Positions 35,639-44,896 of a stretch of DNA of 47,069 nt are shown here, one piece after another (the first letter of the stretch is position 1; every line of letters begins with the position of its first letter). The stretch spans positions 1 through 47,069 of the forward strand of contig NZ_JAUNLS010000018.1 in NCBI RefSeq assembly GCF_030532325.1, written 5' to 3'. The DNA comes from Corynebacterium sp. GTDB taxonomy: Bacteria > Actinomycetota > Actinomycetes > Mycobacteriales > Mycobacteriaceae. Both the position numbers and the translations under genes were made by a program. Under the pieces are notes generated by a model that saw only the letters and a list, made by a program, of their open reading frames with translations, had not been told where the DNA came from and searched no databases.

Positions 35639-36908
35639 CGTGGACTCCATCGAAGGGATCAGTGGTGGTGCTCAGGCCGCCGCGGTAGGCCGCCCAGGCG
35701 AAGGTGTCGCGCAGCGCGGGGCGCCACACGTCGAAGGAATGGCCGCCAGGCCGGATGCCGTAAAAGGTGGCGATACCCGCCCGGCGGGCCTTTTCCGAGA
35801 GCTCGCGCAGCGCGTCCAGGGAGACCTCATCGCGGTTTCCGGTGATGAAGACGGCCTTCTTGCCCGGATAGCGCTGCGTGCTGAGCAGATCAGCGGGGTT
35901 GTTCGCCGCGAAGGCGCGCTCGCTGCCGCCGAAGAACTTCTCCACGGTGGCGCGGTGGCTGCCGATGGTCGGCTCGGGCTCGCCGGAGATGTCCACGATG
36001 GAGCCAAAGGCCTCGGGGTGGGTGGTGAGAACCTGCAGCGAGCACGTGCCTCCGTAGGAGAGCCCGGCCAGCGTCCAGTGCTCTTGGTCCTCGTCCACGC
36101 GGAAGAGTTGCTTGAGATCCTGGGGTACGTCGCGGCTGAGGTAGGTCATGACGTTGGCCATCGGCGAGTCCACGCAGATAGGGTTGGCACTCTCGCTGCC
36201 GGTGGCGTCCACGGCCACAACAATGGGGCTGAGTCCCCCGTTGGCGCGCTGGAAGGCATCGGCGGTCTCGGCGGCCTCCCCTGCGCCGAACCACTGCTCC
36301 GGGCCGCCGGGGTTGCCGTGCAGCAAGACGAGCACCGGCAGGCGCTGAGTCCAGTAGGCAGGCGGGAGGTAGGCGATGGCCTGGCGGGCGTGGAACCCGG
36401 AGGACCTGCCAGGCAGATCCACGTGCACAATGGCCGCCCCGGAGCCAGCCGCAGAGTGATCGGCGCCTGGGGACTCTAGGCCCCGCGAGCTAGACTCCGC
36501 GTAGCTCATCTCCGGGGCCACCGGCTGCGGGTCCAGGGAGCCGACGTCCGGGTAAGACTGGTACTCCACGTTGACCAGCCCAGCGGTGGCCACTGCGCTG
36601 ACGACGGCCACCGCGGCCATGAGCGCGCGGCGCCCCGAGTGGTGGATGAGCGAAATGACTGCTACCACGGGTACCAGCCCGGCGACGAAAAGATGCACCG
36701 GCACGTCCCAGCGGCGCAGCGCAGCGTAGGCGGCCACCACCAAGGGCAGCGCCAGCAGCAGGGAGAGGCCGTCGCGGCGCTTAAGCCTCCAAGCGATGAG
36801 CAGCGCGCCGAGCACGAGCACCGCCGTGTAGAGCGCGCCGTTGACCGGGCCCGTCAGGGGAAGGCGCAGGATATCGCGGAGGACCGGCACACCGACAAAA
36901 GAATTCAC
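35619..36908 (-). CDS. Membrane-anchored esterase (alpha/beta hydrolase), partner of the aminoacyl-PG synthase
   Basis: Up to 429 aa. About four N-terminal helices (residues 20-120) are followed by an extracytoplasmic esterase-D-like domain: oxyanion loop VLLHGNPGGPEQW, nucleophile elbow LAGLSYGGTCSL near 283, catalytic His in RPGGHSFDVW near 389. It likely hydrolyses aminoacylated lipids or transfers acyl groups, by analogy with the C. glutamicum alanyl-PG esterase. The start is uncertain: GTG 36908 lies inside the 3' arm of a terminator hairpin, and a GTG six codons later is an alternative. The 3' end overlaps the synthase. Confidence 0.82.
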   Translation of the reverse strand: MNSFVGVPVLRDILRLPLTGPVNGALYTAVLVLGALLIAWRLKRRDGLSLLLALPLVVAAYAALRRWDVPVHLFVAGLVPVVAVISLIHHSGRRALMAAVAVVSAVATAGLVNVEYQSYPDVGSLDPQPVAPEMSYAESSSRGLESPGADHSAAGSGAAIVHVDLPGRSSGFHARQAIAYLPPAYWTQRLPVLVLLHGNPGGPEQWFGAGEAAETADAFQRANGGLSPIVVAVDATGSESANPICVDSPMANVMTYLSRDVPQDLKQLFRVDEDQEHWTLAGLSYGGTCSLQVLTTHPEAFGSIVDISGEPEPTIGSHRATVEKFFGGSERAFAANNPADLLSTQRYPGKKAVFITGNRDEVSLDALRELSEKARRAGIATFYGIRPGGHSFDVWRPALRDTFAWAAYRGGLSTTTDPFDGVHDDDVHL

Positions 36909-36932
36909 CCGGTCAGACTATGACCGGGTGAA
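36904..36932 (-). terminator. Strong intrinsic terminator after iscS
   Basis: TTCACCCGGTCA (36904-36915) and TGACCGGGTGAA (36921-36932) form a perfect 12-bp stem with a 5-nt loop. In the minus transcript it is followed by UUCUUUUG. It ends the etfBA-iscS unit, but its 3' arm contains the first codon of the esterase frame. Confidence 0.85.
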
Positions 36933-36964
36933 AGAGAATGGGCTGCGAGAAGTCTGTGACTTTT

Positions 36965-38098
36965 CTACGAGACGCTGCGTGCGCGCTGGATGAGCTCCGG
37001 CAGCTTCTGGGCCACGTAGTCCACGTCCTCCTCGGTGGTCATCCTGCCCAGGCTAAAACGTAGGCTTCCCAGGCCGCGCTCCTCGCTGACCCCCATGGCC
37101 TCCAGCACGTGGGACATGCGGTTGACGCCCGCGTGGCAGGCAGAGCCCGCGGAGGCCTCGATGCCGGCAGAATCTAGCAGCATGATGAGGCTATCGCCGT
37201 CAGTGCCGGGGAAGGAGACGTGCAGGTGGGAGGCCAGGCCCGGCTCAGAAGAGTTGACCTGGACGTCCTCGATGGTGCTCACGATGGCCTGCTGCAGCTT
37301 ATCGCGCAGGCGGCGCACCTGGGCCTCCTCCGCTTCCATCTCAGCCACGGATTCGCGCAGTGCCGCGGCCAGGGCGCTGGCACTGGCCACGTCCACCGTG
37401 CCGGGGCGCAGGCCGCGCTCCTGCCCGCCGCCGAAAGTCAGCGGCTGCGGCACCGGGGTGCGCTTGGCCAGCAGCAGGCCAGTGCCGCGCGGGCCGCCGA
37501 ACTTGTGGGCACTAGCTGCCAGGGTGCTCATGCCGGCCGCGTGGAAGTTCACCGGGATCTTGCCTACGACCTGCACGCCGTCCACGTGCACCGGGGTGCC
37601 CACGGCGGTGGCCCGGGCGATGACCTCCTCGATGGGTTCGATCACGCCGATCTCGTTGTTAGCCCACATGCAGGTGGCTAGCGCGGCCGGGGTATCCAAC
37701 GCGCTGAAGTCGGTGACGCGGCCGTCGGCACCCACCGGCAGCAGCTCCACCTGCGCGCCCTCAGCCTTGCGCAGGTGCTCGACGGTCTGGCGCACCGCGG
37801 AGTGCTCCACCGGGGTGGAGATGATGCGTTGCCCGCCCTGCTCGCCGCGGCGGGCGCGGTAGAAGCCCTGCACCGCGATGTTGTCAGCCTCCGTGCCCGA
37901 AGCGGTGAAGATCACCTCGATGGGCTCGCACCCCAGCAGCTCGGCGACGGTCTCGCGGGCGTCGTCCAGCACGGAGCGCGCACGGCGGCCCGAGGCGTAG
38001 CTGGCGCCAGAGTTGAGCGCGCCCGCCGCCTCCACCCAGGCGTCAATGGCCACCTGGCGCATGGGCTGGGTGGCGGCGTAATCGAAGTAGTGAGACAT
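36965..38098 (-). CDS. iscS: Cysteine desulfurase, IscS/NifS type
   Basis: PLP enzyme that takes sulfur from cysteine as a persulfide for tRNA thiolation and Fe-S assembly. 377 aa. PLP lysine in LAASAHKFGGPRGTGLL near 198. Active-site Cys in IEASAGSACHAGVNRMS near 320. N-terminus SHYFDYAATQPMRQVAIDAW is typical. ATG overlaps the etfA stop by 1 nt (TAATG). It is a likely sulfur donor for MnmA encoded in the same window. Confidence 0.93.
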   Translation of the reverse strand: MSHYFDYAATQPMRQVAIDAWVEAAGALNSGASYASGRRARSVLDDARETVAELLGCEPIEVIFTASGTEADNIAVQGFYRARRGEQGGQRIISTPVEHSAVRQTVEHLRKAEGAQVELLPVGADGRVTDFSALDTPAALATCMWANNEIGVIEPIEEVIARATAVGTPVHVDGVQVVGKIPVNFHAAGMSTLAASAHKFGGPRGTGLLLAKRTPVPQPLTFGGGQERGLRPGTVDVASASALAAALRESVAEMEAEEAQVRRLRDKLQQAIVSTIEDVQVNSSEPGLASHLHVSFPGTDGDSLIMLLDSAGIEASAGSACHAGVNRMSHVLEAMGVSEERGLGSLRFSLGRMTTEEDVDYVAQKLPELIQRARSVS

Positions 38099-39036
38099 TA
38101 TGCGCGCGACTCCAATTCCTTGACCAGGGCCGGCACGATCTCGTGGACATCCCCCACCACGCCGAGATCCGCGATCTGGAAGAAGGGCTCGTCCTGGTCC
38201 TGGTTGATGACCACGATGGTGTCGGAGGTCTGCATGCCGGAGGTGTGCTGGATGGCGCCGGAGATGCCCAGCGCAATGTAGAGCTCCGGGGAAACGGTCA
38301 CGCCGGTCTGGCCGATCTGATGCGCGGGGTCGTAGTAGCCCAAATCCACCACGTCGCGGGTGGCGCCCACGGCGCCGCCGAGGGCGTCGGCCAGCGGCTC
38401 AACGATGGTGCCGAAGGCATCGCCCACACCACGGCCACCGGACACAACGACCTTTGCGGAGGTCAGCTCCGGGCGGGCGGTTCTCTCCGCCGGGGTAAAG
38501 GAGGTCACGGTGACGTCCTTGGCGGTGGCCGCGGGCAGCTCGAAGGGCGCCGGGGCGGCGGCCACCGGCTGGGGGTCGGCCTTCACGGAACCCGGGCGCA
38601 GCGTGTAGACGGCCGAGCCGGTGGCCGTGGAGGTGGTCTCGTAGGAGCCGCCGAAGATGGTCATGTGCGCGGAGCCGTCCGCGTTGATGGCATCCACGTT
38701 GGCCAGCACGCCCGAGCCCAGGCGGGCGGCCAGGCGGCCGGCGATCTCGTTGTTGGTGGGGGTGGCGGCTAAGACGACGGGCGCCGGGTTGTTCGCGGCC
38801 AGCGCGTGGAGGGCGTCCACCTCCGGGGTGATGAGGCGCTTGTTGTAATCGGCGGCGGTGGCCTGCACCACCTGGGCGGCGCCCAGGGCGCCGAGTTCGG
38901 CGTCGAAGGCCGCGGCATCGGGGCCGACCACCACGGCGGAGACCGTACCCAGCGCGCGGGCGGCGGTCACGAGCTCAGCGGTGACGGCGCTCAGCTGGCC
39001 TGCTTCGTGTTCTACAAGCACGTAGACGTGAGACAT
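38098..39036 (-). CDS. etfA: Electron transfer flavoprotein alpha subunit
   Basis: 312 aa. Together with EtfB carries electrons from acyl-CoA or other dehydrogenases to the quinone pool. The FAD-binding C-terminal domain is clear: [20 protein letters not shown], then [20 protein letters not shown] and [20 protein letters not shown]. It follows etfB by 36 nt and is translationally coupled to iscS. No partner dehydrogenase or ETF-quinone reductase is in the window. Confidence 0.95.
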   Translation of the reverse strand: MSHVYVLVEHEAGQLSAVTAELVTAARALGTVSAVVVGPDAAAFDAELGALGAAQVVQATAADYNKRLITPEVDALHALAANNPAPVVLAATPTNNEIAGRLAARLGSGVLANVDAINADGSAHMTIFGGSYETTSTATGSAVYTLRPGSVKADPQPVAAAPAPFELPAATAKDVTVTSFTPAERTARPELTSAKVVVSGGRGVGDAFGTIVEPLADALGGAVGATRDVVDLGYYDPAHQIGQTGVTVSPELYIALGISGAIQHTSGMQTSDTIVVINQDQDEPFFQIADLGVVGDVHEIVPALVKELESRA

Positions 39037-39072
39037 TCTTGCTCCCTTTTCTTCTCTTCGCTTCGGTGGTGG

Positions 39073-39867
39073 CTAGATAAAGTTCTTCGCGGCCAGGAAG
39101 TCCGCGATCTTCGCCGCGGCCGTGGCTGCATCCGGCTCCGCGATGACCTCGCCGGCGGTGCGGGCTGGGCGCTGCGCGGCGGCGGTGACTGCGGTGGTGG
39201 CCGGCACGCCGTCGATGCCCAGCTCCGCCACGCTCAGCGTGGTGATCTCGGCCTTCTTGGCGGCCATGAGGCCCTTGAAGTTGGGGAAGCGCGGCTTATC
39301 CGCCTTATCGCCAAAGGAGGCGATGGCCGGCAGGGAGGCCTCGAGCTCCCAGTGGCCGTGGGCGTCCTCGCGGGTGCCGCTGAGGGTGCCACCGGCCAGG
39401 CTGGCGGAGTTGAGCTCGGTCAGCGCCGGCAGCTGGCGGTACTCCGCGAGCAGGCCGGCGAGCGCGCCGGTGCTGGCATCGGAGGAGGAGTTGCCCATGG
39501 TGATCAGCTGCACCTCCCCGAAGGTCTCCGCCACCTTGTTCACCGCGGCGTTGAGTACCCAGGCGGTGGCTAGGGCGTCGGCACCGGAGAGCGCGTCATC
39601 GCTGACGTGGACGGCCTCGTCCGCGCCCATGGCCAGAGCCTTGCGCAGGGACTCCTCGGAGACCGCCGGGCCCATGGTCAGGGCGACCACCTTAAAGTCA
39701 GACTCCGGGTTGGCCTCGCGCAGGCGCAGGGCTTGCTCGACGGAGTATTCGTTGACCTCGTCGATGACGTTATCCACGCTGGCGCGATCCAAGGTGTGAT
39801 CCGCCTCCAGGGTCTTGGTGGACCAGGTATCCGGTACGTGTTTGACCAGAGCCACGATTACTGGCAT
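39073..39867 (-). CDS. etfB: Electron transfer flavoprotein beta subunit
   Basis: 264 aa, adenine-nucleotide-binding subunit of ETF (also called FixA). Start MPVIVALVKHVPD. Family markers are NVIDEVNEYSVEQALRLRE, VVALTMGPAVSEESLRKALA and MGADEAVHVSD. AAAGG lies upstream of ATG 39867, 19 nt after the methyltransferase stop, so it belongs to the same minus-strand operon. Confidence 0.95.
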   Translation of the reverse strand: MPVIVALVKHVPDTWSTKTLEADHTLDRASVDNVIDEVNEYSVEQALRLREANPESDFKVVALTMGPAVSEESLRKALAMGADEAVHVSDDALSGADALATAWVLNAAVNKVAETFGEVQLITMGNSSSDASTGALAGLLAEYRQLPALTELNSASLAGGTLSGTREDAHGHWELEASLPAIASFGDKADKPRFPNFKGLMAAKKAEITTLSVAELGIDGVPATTAVTAAAQRPARTAGEVIAEPDAATAAAKIADFLAAKNFI

Positions 39868-39886
39868 GTGAGCACTCGCCTTTCCG

Positions 39887-41044
39887 TCAGAATTTTGTTG
39901 CGTAATTACCTTCGCCCGATACTACTCGGGGTCCGCACAACAACGCGATTCCCTGCGCGCCGATGCGCGTGATCACCACCGTCTTTGCCGTGCTGCCGCG
40001 CAGCTTGAGCTTCTTGCGCAGCTGGTCCGGGTCCACGTCCTGGCCGCGTACCAGGATTTCCAGGCTGCCCACGTCGTGCGCGGCCATCGCCGCCTTGAGC
40101 TTCTTCATGGGCACGGCCTCGATGAATGGAAAGCCGGAGGCCCCCTGCGGGATGCGCTCGCCGGTGAGGTAGGCAATGCGCGGGTCGAGCTGGCGCAGGC
40201 CCTCGCGAGCGGCGTAGTGGCGCACCAGGCCCGCGCGCACGACGGCGCCGTCGGGGTCGATAATGAAGCGCCCGATTTTACCGGCCTCGGGCAGGTCCTC
40301 CTCCGCGGCGGAATCGTCGAGGACGTCCACGCCCACCTCGCCGCCTTGCGTACGCAGCATCACCGCCCTCCTGCCCCGGCCGAGGACCGGGGTGTACAGG
40401 CAGGTTTCCTTCACCCCGCCGTCGAGGCTGACCACCGTGACCAGGCCCTCCCACTCGGAGTAGTCAATGCCCGGCGCGCACTTAACGGCCAGCTCCGCGT
40501 GGGCGCTAAGCAGATCCGGCAGGGGCGGCAGCAGCTGGTCCAGGCGGGTGATGCGGTTGCCCCCGGCGCGGCGCGCGGGATCCGCGATCACCACGGGGGC
40601 GGTGGTGGTTCTCGTCAACGCGTCCGCCTGGAAGACGGGGTGCGCGACGTTGTGCCGGGCCATCTCCACGCGCACGCGGTCGAGATCCGAGCCCACGTAG
40701 GTGCCCGGCCGATAGGCACTGCCCTCGGTGCCAATGGAGCAGGTGACGTCGTGGACGAGTTCCACCCCGGCCTCGCGCAGCAGCTGCGCGCGGTAGCGCG
40801 CTACCGGCAGCGGTGTGGCCTGTTGGGCGGAGTCGTGGTCCATGAGCCAGTGCCCGGGCAGCTTGTCCCCGCGGCGGGCTCCAGCCAGTTCCGCTACGGC
40901 GCGGCCGTGCTCGCCGAATTGCTTGCGCAGCGTGGCGACGTCCCCCACTAGCGACTTCTTGGTCAGCGGCAGGTCCGCGGTAGCGGCGGCGATATCCGAG
41001 GCGTGGGCGCGGAAGAAGGCGATGTCTGAGAGGGTATAGCTCAT
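39887..41044 (-). CDS. SAM-dependent methyltransferase with THUMP-like C-terminus
   Basis: 385 aa. A helical N-terminus (residues 1-85) precedes a Rossmann domain with an unusual motif I (VHDVTCSIGTEGSAYRPG), the acidic YVGSDLDRVRVEMARHN and the VIADPARRAGGNRI loop, resembling DPPR of RNA methyltransferases. The C-terminal THUMP-like region (about 300-385, VGSLEILVRGQDVDPDQLRK) suggests RNA as substrate. A homologue near etf genes is present in mycobacteria (from memory). The start overlaps the Nudix stop by 4 nt (ATGA). Confidence 0.78.
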   Translation of the reverse strand: MSYTLSDIAFFRAHASDIAAATADLPLTKKSLVGDVATLRKQFGEHGRAVAELAGARRGDKLPGHWLMDHDSAQQATPLPVARYRAQLLREAGVELVHDVTCSIGTEGSAYRPGTYVGSDLDRVRVEMARHNVAHPVFQADALTRTTTAPVVIADPARRAGGNRITRLDQLLPPLPDLLSAHAELAVKCAPGIDYSEWEGLVTVVSLDGGVKETCLYTPVLGRGRRAVMLRTQGGEVGVDVLDDSAAEEDLPEAGKIGRFIIDPDGAVVRAGLVRHYAAREGLRQLDPRIAYLTGERIPQGASGFPFIEAVPMKKLKAAMAAHDVGSLEILVRGQDVDPDQLRKKLKLRGSTAKTVVITRIGAQGIALLCGPRVVSGEGNYATKF

Positions 41045-41868
41045 ATGCGGTCTACGGGTTGGGTGGTGAAGTATTCGCGGTACAGCGGGTCCTCGGAGGG
41101 ATCCCCGATGATGGGGCGGAGGTCGGAGAAGGTGACGTCGTCAAGCACGGCCTTGACGCTGGGGTAGCGGGCCAGGCGCTGGATCTGCGCCCAGGTGGGG
41201 ATGGCCAGGCGGACCAGGCCCGCGCGCCAGCCCTCGAGGATGAGAGAGGGCGGGAACCAGCCGGCGTCGTCGGCCTCGGTGGTGCGCCCGTCGGGTTCTT
41301 GGCCCTCGGGAAGCACACCAATAAAGAAAAAGGTGTCATACCAGTGACCGCGGTCCTCCCCCACCCAGCGCGACCACGGGTGGAGCATGTCGGCGTCGAC
41401 GCGCATGCCGTTGTGGGAGAGGAACTCGGTAAAGGAAATGGTGTGGGTTTCCAGCATCTCGCGCTCGCGGTGGTAGCGCGAGGCGTCGGAGACGATGCCG
41501 TCCTCCCTGATGGCCAGCAGGGTGCCGGCCTCCTCGAAGAGCTCGCGAGCAGCAGCGAAGGTCAGCGCGTGGGCCTTGTACTTGGTCACGCCCAGGCGCC
41601 GGGCCATAGAGACTACGGACTTGCCCGCCCACAGCTCACCGGAATCCCACATGCGCGGTGGGAAGTCGCGCGGGTCTACCCCGCCGCCGGGGAAGACGGC
41701 GTGACCGGGGTAGGTGCGCATGGTGTGCACGCGCTCCTGCAGCCAGACTTCCAGCCCCTCGGCGCCGTCGCGCAAGAGCAGGACCGTAGCGGCGAGTCGA
41801 CCCCCGTTGAAACCGCCGGTGTCTGTGGGGTCGATCGCGTCGATACGGTCATGAATGGGTTGGGTCAT
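41041..41868 (-). CDS. Nudix hydrolase
   Basis: 275 aa. An early substrate-side motif (TVLLLRDGAEGLEVWLQERV, FPGGGVDPRDF) precedes the Nudix box core AARELFEEAGTLL near residue 108, which binds the metals. The long C-terminal part (to DRI) is typical of the actinobacterial Rv3040c-like group. The nucleotide or CoA-derivative substrate is not deducible. It lies 33 nt after the ABC ATPase gene and overlaps the methyltransferase start. Confidence 0.9.
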   Translation of the reverse strand: MTQPIHDRIDAIDPTDTGGFNGGRLAATVLLLRDGAEGLEVWLQERVHTMRTYPGHAVFPGGGVDPRDFPPRMWDSGELWAGKSVVSMARRLGVTKYKAHALTFAAARELFEEAGTLLAIREDGIVSDASRYHREREMLETHTISFTEFLSHNGMRVDADMLHPWSRWVGEDRGHWYDTFFFIGVLPEGQEPDGRTTEADDAGWFPPSLILEGWRAGLVRLAIPTWAQIQRLARYPSVKAVLDDVTFSDLRPIIGDPSEDPLYREYFTTQPVDRI

Positions 41869-41901
41869 GCATTGTTCCGAGGAGTTGCGAAGTTCCGAGA
41901 G

Positions 41902-42777
41902 TTAGCGAATCCGCCGGGCGAAGTAGCGCTCCCCGATGCGGTCCACCTGGATGGGTTGGTGGAAGGCCTTCGAGAGGTTGTCCGACGTCAGGACGGAGTT
42001 GATGAGTCCCTTCGCCACGACCTTACCCTCATCGAGGATCATTGCATGGGTAAACCCGTAAGGGATTTCCTCCACGTGGTGGGTGATCATGACGATGGCC
42101 GGGGCGTCGGCGTCCAGGGCCAGATCCCCCAGGTAGCCCACGAGGTCCTCGCGCCCGCCCAGGTCCATGCCGGCGGAGGGTTCGTCGAGGATGAGCAGCT
42201 CCGGGTTGGCCATGAGGGCGCGCGCCAGGATGACGCGCTTCTTCTCGCCCTCGGAGAGGGTGCCCCAGGTGCGCTCGGCGAGGTGGCTGGCGCCGACCTG
42301 CTCGAGGATCTCCTGGGCGCGGCCGAAGTCCATGTCCTGGTACTCCTCGCGCCAGCGGCCCAGGATGGCGTAGCCGGCGGAGACCACGAGGTCATCGACA
42401 CGCTCGTTGTCAGGGATGCGGTGCTGAACGGCGGCCGAGGAGATGCCGATGGCCGCGCGCAGGTCGCGCATGTCCGTCTTACCAATGCGCTCCCCCATGA
42501 GGAAGGCGGTGCCGGCAGACGGGTACTCCTCGGCGGCGGCCATGCGCACCAGGGAGGTCTTGCCGGCGCCGTTGGGGCCGATGATCACCCAGCGCTCGTC
42601 GAGCTCGACCTGCCAGTCGATGGGCCCGACGAGCGTGCGCCCGCCGCGGCGCAACTCGACGCCGCGAAAGTCAATGAGCCAATCGTCATCGGTGACGGGT
42701 TCTGGGGCTGCGTGGCGCGCGGTGTAGGCCGCCGCTGGCTGCTGTTGAGGATCTGCTGGAGTATTCACGGCTCCCAT
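41902..42777 (-). CDS. ABC-type ATPase without adjacent permease
   Basis: 291 aa. Walker A GPNGAGKTSL near residue 70, Q-loop region, signature LSEGEKKRV near 170, Walker B ELLILDEPSAGMDL, and the H-loop MITHHVEEI. Single nucleotide-binding domain, like Rv3041c and ModF/YbbL-type proteins. No permease gene is nearby, so it may serve a distant transporter or a non-transport role. I start at ATG 42777 (MGAVNTP); the frame is open 153 codons further, but that part overlaps glgE antisense and lacks family similarity. Confidence 0.88.
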   Translation of the reverse strand: MGAVNTPADPQQQPAAAYTARHAAPEPVTDDDWLIDFRGVELRRGGRTLVGPIDWQVELDERWVIIGPNGAGKTSLVRMAAAEEYPSAGTAFLMGERIGKTDMRDLRAAIGISSAAVQHRIPDNERVDDLVVSAGYAILGRWREEYQDMDFGRAQEILEQVGASHLAERTWGTLSEGEKKRVILARALMANPELLILDEPSAGMDLGGREDLVGYLGDLALDADAPAIVMITHHVEEIPYGFTHAMILDEGKVVAKGLINSVLTSDNLSKAFHQPIQVDRIGERYFARRIR

Positions 42778-42822
42778 TGTGGCCGATTCTTCCGCTACCC
42801 GGTGAAACTGACACAGCTGCAT

Positions 42823-42828
42823 TACTCT
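42823..42828 (+). promoter_or_regulatory. -10 element of glgE
   Basis: TACTCT lies 7 nt before ATG 42836. The intervening AAAGGGC could also act as a weak ribosome-binding site, so leaderless initiation is likely but not certain. Confidence 0.5.
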
Positions 42829-42835
42829 AAAGGGC

Positions 42836-44842
42836 ATGACTACACGCCTTGGTATCGATGATGTCCGCCCGTCCATTGCCGGCAACCTCGCCACAAAGGC
42901 GGTGGTGGGAGAGGTCATCCCCGTCACCGCGTTGGTGTGGCGGGAGGGCCACGACGCCGTCGCCGCTACCCTCTCGGTGTGGAACACCGAATCCCCCGCT
43001 GTGTCCTCCTCCACCATGAGCGTGGACCCGCAGGATCCTGACCGCGTCCACGGCGTGTTTAGCCCGGCGACGATGGGCCGCTGGTTCTTCCGCATCGACG
43101 CCTGGTCGGACCCGATCTCCACCTGGCGCAACGCGGTGACCAAGAAGATGGAGGCCGGCCAGGGCGTCGAGGAGCTGCGCAACGATCTGCTCCACGGCTC
43201 CGAGCTCTTTGACAAGGCCGCGATGCAGTCCCCCACCGATCACGCCGGCCCGCTCATGCAGGCGGCGACGGAGCTGGCGGACGAGCAGATGGACGTCGAC
43301 AAGCGTGTGCGCACCGCCCTCTCCCCGGAGGTGGCGGACATCCTGCACCACCACCCACTGCGCGAGCTACTGGTGGAGGGCGAAATCCACGAGGTCTACG
43401 TGGAGCGCCGCGAGGCCCTGTATAACTCCTGGTACGAGCTCTTCCCGCGCTCCACCGGCGGCTGGGACGAGGAAGGCAACCCCGTCCACGGCACCTTCAA
43501 GACCACCGCCGCCGCCCTGCAGCGCGTGGCGGACATGGGCTTTGACACCGTCTACTTCCCGCCGATTCATCCCATCGGCAAGGTACACCGCAAGGGCAAG
43601 AACAACTCCGTGGTGGCCGAGCCCGGTGACGTGGGCTCCCCCTGGGCCATCCAGGACCACCACGCCACCCACCCGGAGCTGGGCACGATGGAGGACTTCC
43701 GCGAGCTGGTGGCCCACGCCAACGAACTGGGCCTCGAGGTGGCTCTCGACCTCGCGCTGCAGGCCTCCCCGGACCACCCGTGGGCCACGAGCAACCCGGA
43801 GTTTTTCACCGTGCTGGCGGACGGCACCATCGCCTACGCGGAGAACCCGCCGAAGAAGTATCAGGACATCTACCCGCTCAACTTCGATAACGACCCCGAG
43901 GGCATCTACGCCGAGATCTACCGCGTAGTGATGCGCTGGGTGGACGCCGGCGTGCATACCTTCCGCGTGGATAACCCCCACACCAAGCCGGCGAACTTCT
44001 GGGCCTGGTTGATTGCCAAGGTGCACGTCACCCACCCCGAGGTCATCTTCCTAGCGGAGGCCTTCACCCGCGCGCCGCGCCTGTTTGGCTTGGCCAAGGC
44101 TGGCTTTACCCAGAGCTACACCTACTTCACCTGGCAGACCAGCAAGCACGAGCTCACCGAGTTTGCCCAGATGCACGTGGAGCAGGCCGATATCTGCCGC
44201 CCCAACCTCTTTGTCAACACCCCGGACATCCTCCACGAGTCCCTGCAGACCGGCGGGCGGGCCATGTTCGCCATCCGCGCCGCGCTGGCCGCCACGCTCT
44301 CCCCGCTGTGGGGCGTGTACTCCGGCTTCGAGCTCTACGAGCACCAGGCGGTGGCGCCCGGCTCCGAGGAGTACCTCGACTCCGAAAAGTACGAGCTACG
44401 CCCGCGTGACTTCCAGGCCGCGGTCAACTCCGGGGACTCGCTGGAGGCCTTCATCCGCCTGCTCAACATGATCCGCCGCGACAACCCCGCGCTGCAGCAG
44501 CTGCGTAACCTGCACTTCCACCAGGTGGACAACGAGGCCATCATGGCCTACTCCAAGGCGGATCCGGCCACCGGCAACGTCATCCTCGCGGTGGTCAACC
44601 TCGATCCGCGCAACGCGCAGGAGGCCACCGTCACCGTGGACATGTCCGCCATCGGGCGCGAGCCTGGCGATGTCTACGTGGTCCACGACGCCATCACCGG
44701 CGCGGCCTACCAGTGGTCCGAGCGCAACTTCGTACGCCTCGAGCCCATGCGTGATGTCGCTCACCTCTTTGTGCTGCCGCCCGCGGACCCGCACCGCCTA
44801 GAGCAGCTGGCCTGGCGCCACGTTGCTGATTACCGCCCGTAG
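42836..44842 (+). CDS. glgE: Maltose-1-phosphate maltosyltransferase
   Basis: 668 aa, GH13_3. Extends alpha-1,4-glucans using maltose-1-phosphate made from trehalose or ADP-glucose. An N-terminal domain (1-110) and helical insert precede the barrel. IHPIGKVHRKGKNNS is a family marker. The nucleophile Asp is in HTFRVDNPHTKPANFW near 378 and the acid/base Glu in VIFLAEAFTRAPRLFG near 407. C-terminal beta domain. glgB follows 54 nt downstream, the usual GlgE-pathway pair. Confidence 0.96.
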   Translation: MTTRLGIDDVRPSIAGNLATKAVVGEVIPVTALVWREGHDAVAATLSVWNTESPAVSSSTMSVDPQDPDRVHGVFSPATMGRWFFRIDAWSDPISTWRNAVTKKMEAGQGVEELRNDLLHGSELFDKAAMQSPTDHAGPLMQAATELADEQMDVDKRVRTALSPEVADILHHHPLRELLVEGEIHEVYVERREALYNSWYELFPRSTGGWDEEGNPVHGTFKTTAAALQRVADMGFDTVYFPPIHPIGKVHRKGKNNSVVAEPGDVGSPWAIQDHHATHPELGTMEDFRELVAHANELGLEVALDLALQASPDHPWATSNPEFFTVLADGTIAYAENPPKKYQDIYPLNFDNDPEGIYAEIYRVVMRWVDAGVHTFRVDNPHTKPANFWAWLIAKVHVTHPEVIFLAEAFTRAPRLFGLAKAGFTQSYTYFTWQTSKHELTEFAQMHVEQADICRPNLFVNTPDILHESLQTGGRAMFAIRAALAATLSPLWGVYSGFELYEHQAVAPGSEEYLDSEKYELRPRDFQAAVNSGDSLEAFIRLLNMIRRDNPALQQLRNLHFHQVDNEAIMAYSKADPATGNVILAVVNLDPRNAQEATVTVDMSAIGREPGDVYVVHDAITGAAYQWSERNFVRLEPMRDVAHLFVLPPADPHRLEQLAWRHVADYRP

Positions 44843-44896
44843 CCTCTTCCCCACAAAGCAGGGCGCGGCGCCCTGCAGCAAGGTACGTTGAATTTT

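Noticed and set aside
34178-35845. 555-codon plus-strand open frame opposite the MprF-like gene
   Set aside because: Arg/His/Gln-rich translation typical of an antisense frame; the membrane protein on the other strand is convincing.
41059-42861. 600-codon plus-strand open frame opposite the Nudix and ABC genes
   Set aside because: Antisense to two clear families and with no recognisable motif.
42778-43236. 153-codon N-terminal extension of the ABC ATPase
   Set aside because: It lies antisense to the 5' part of glgE and shows no ABC-family similarity.
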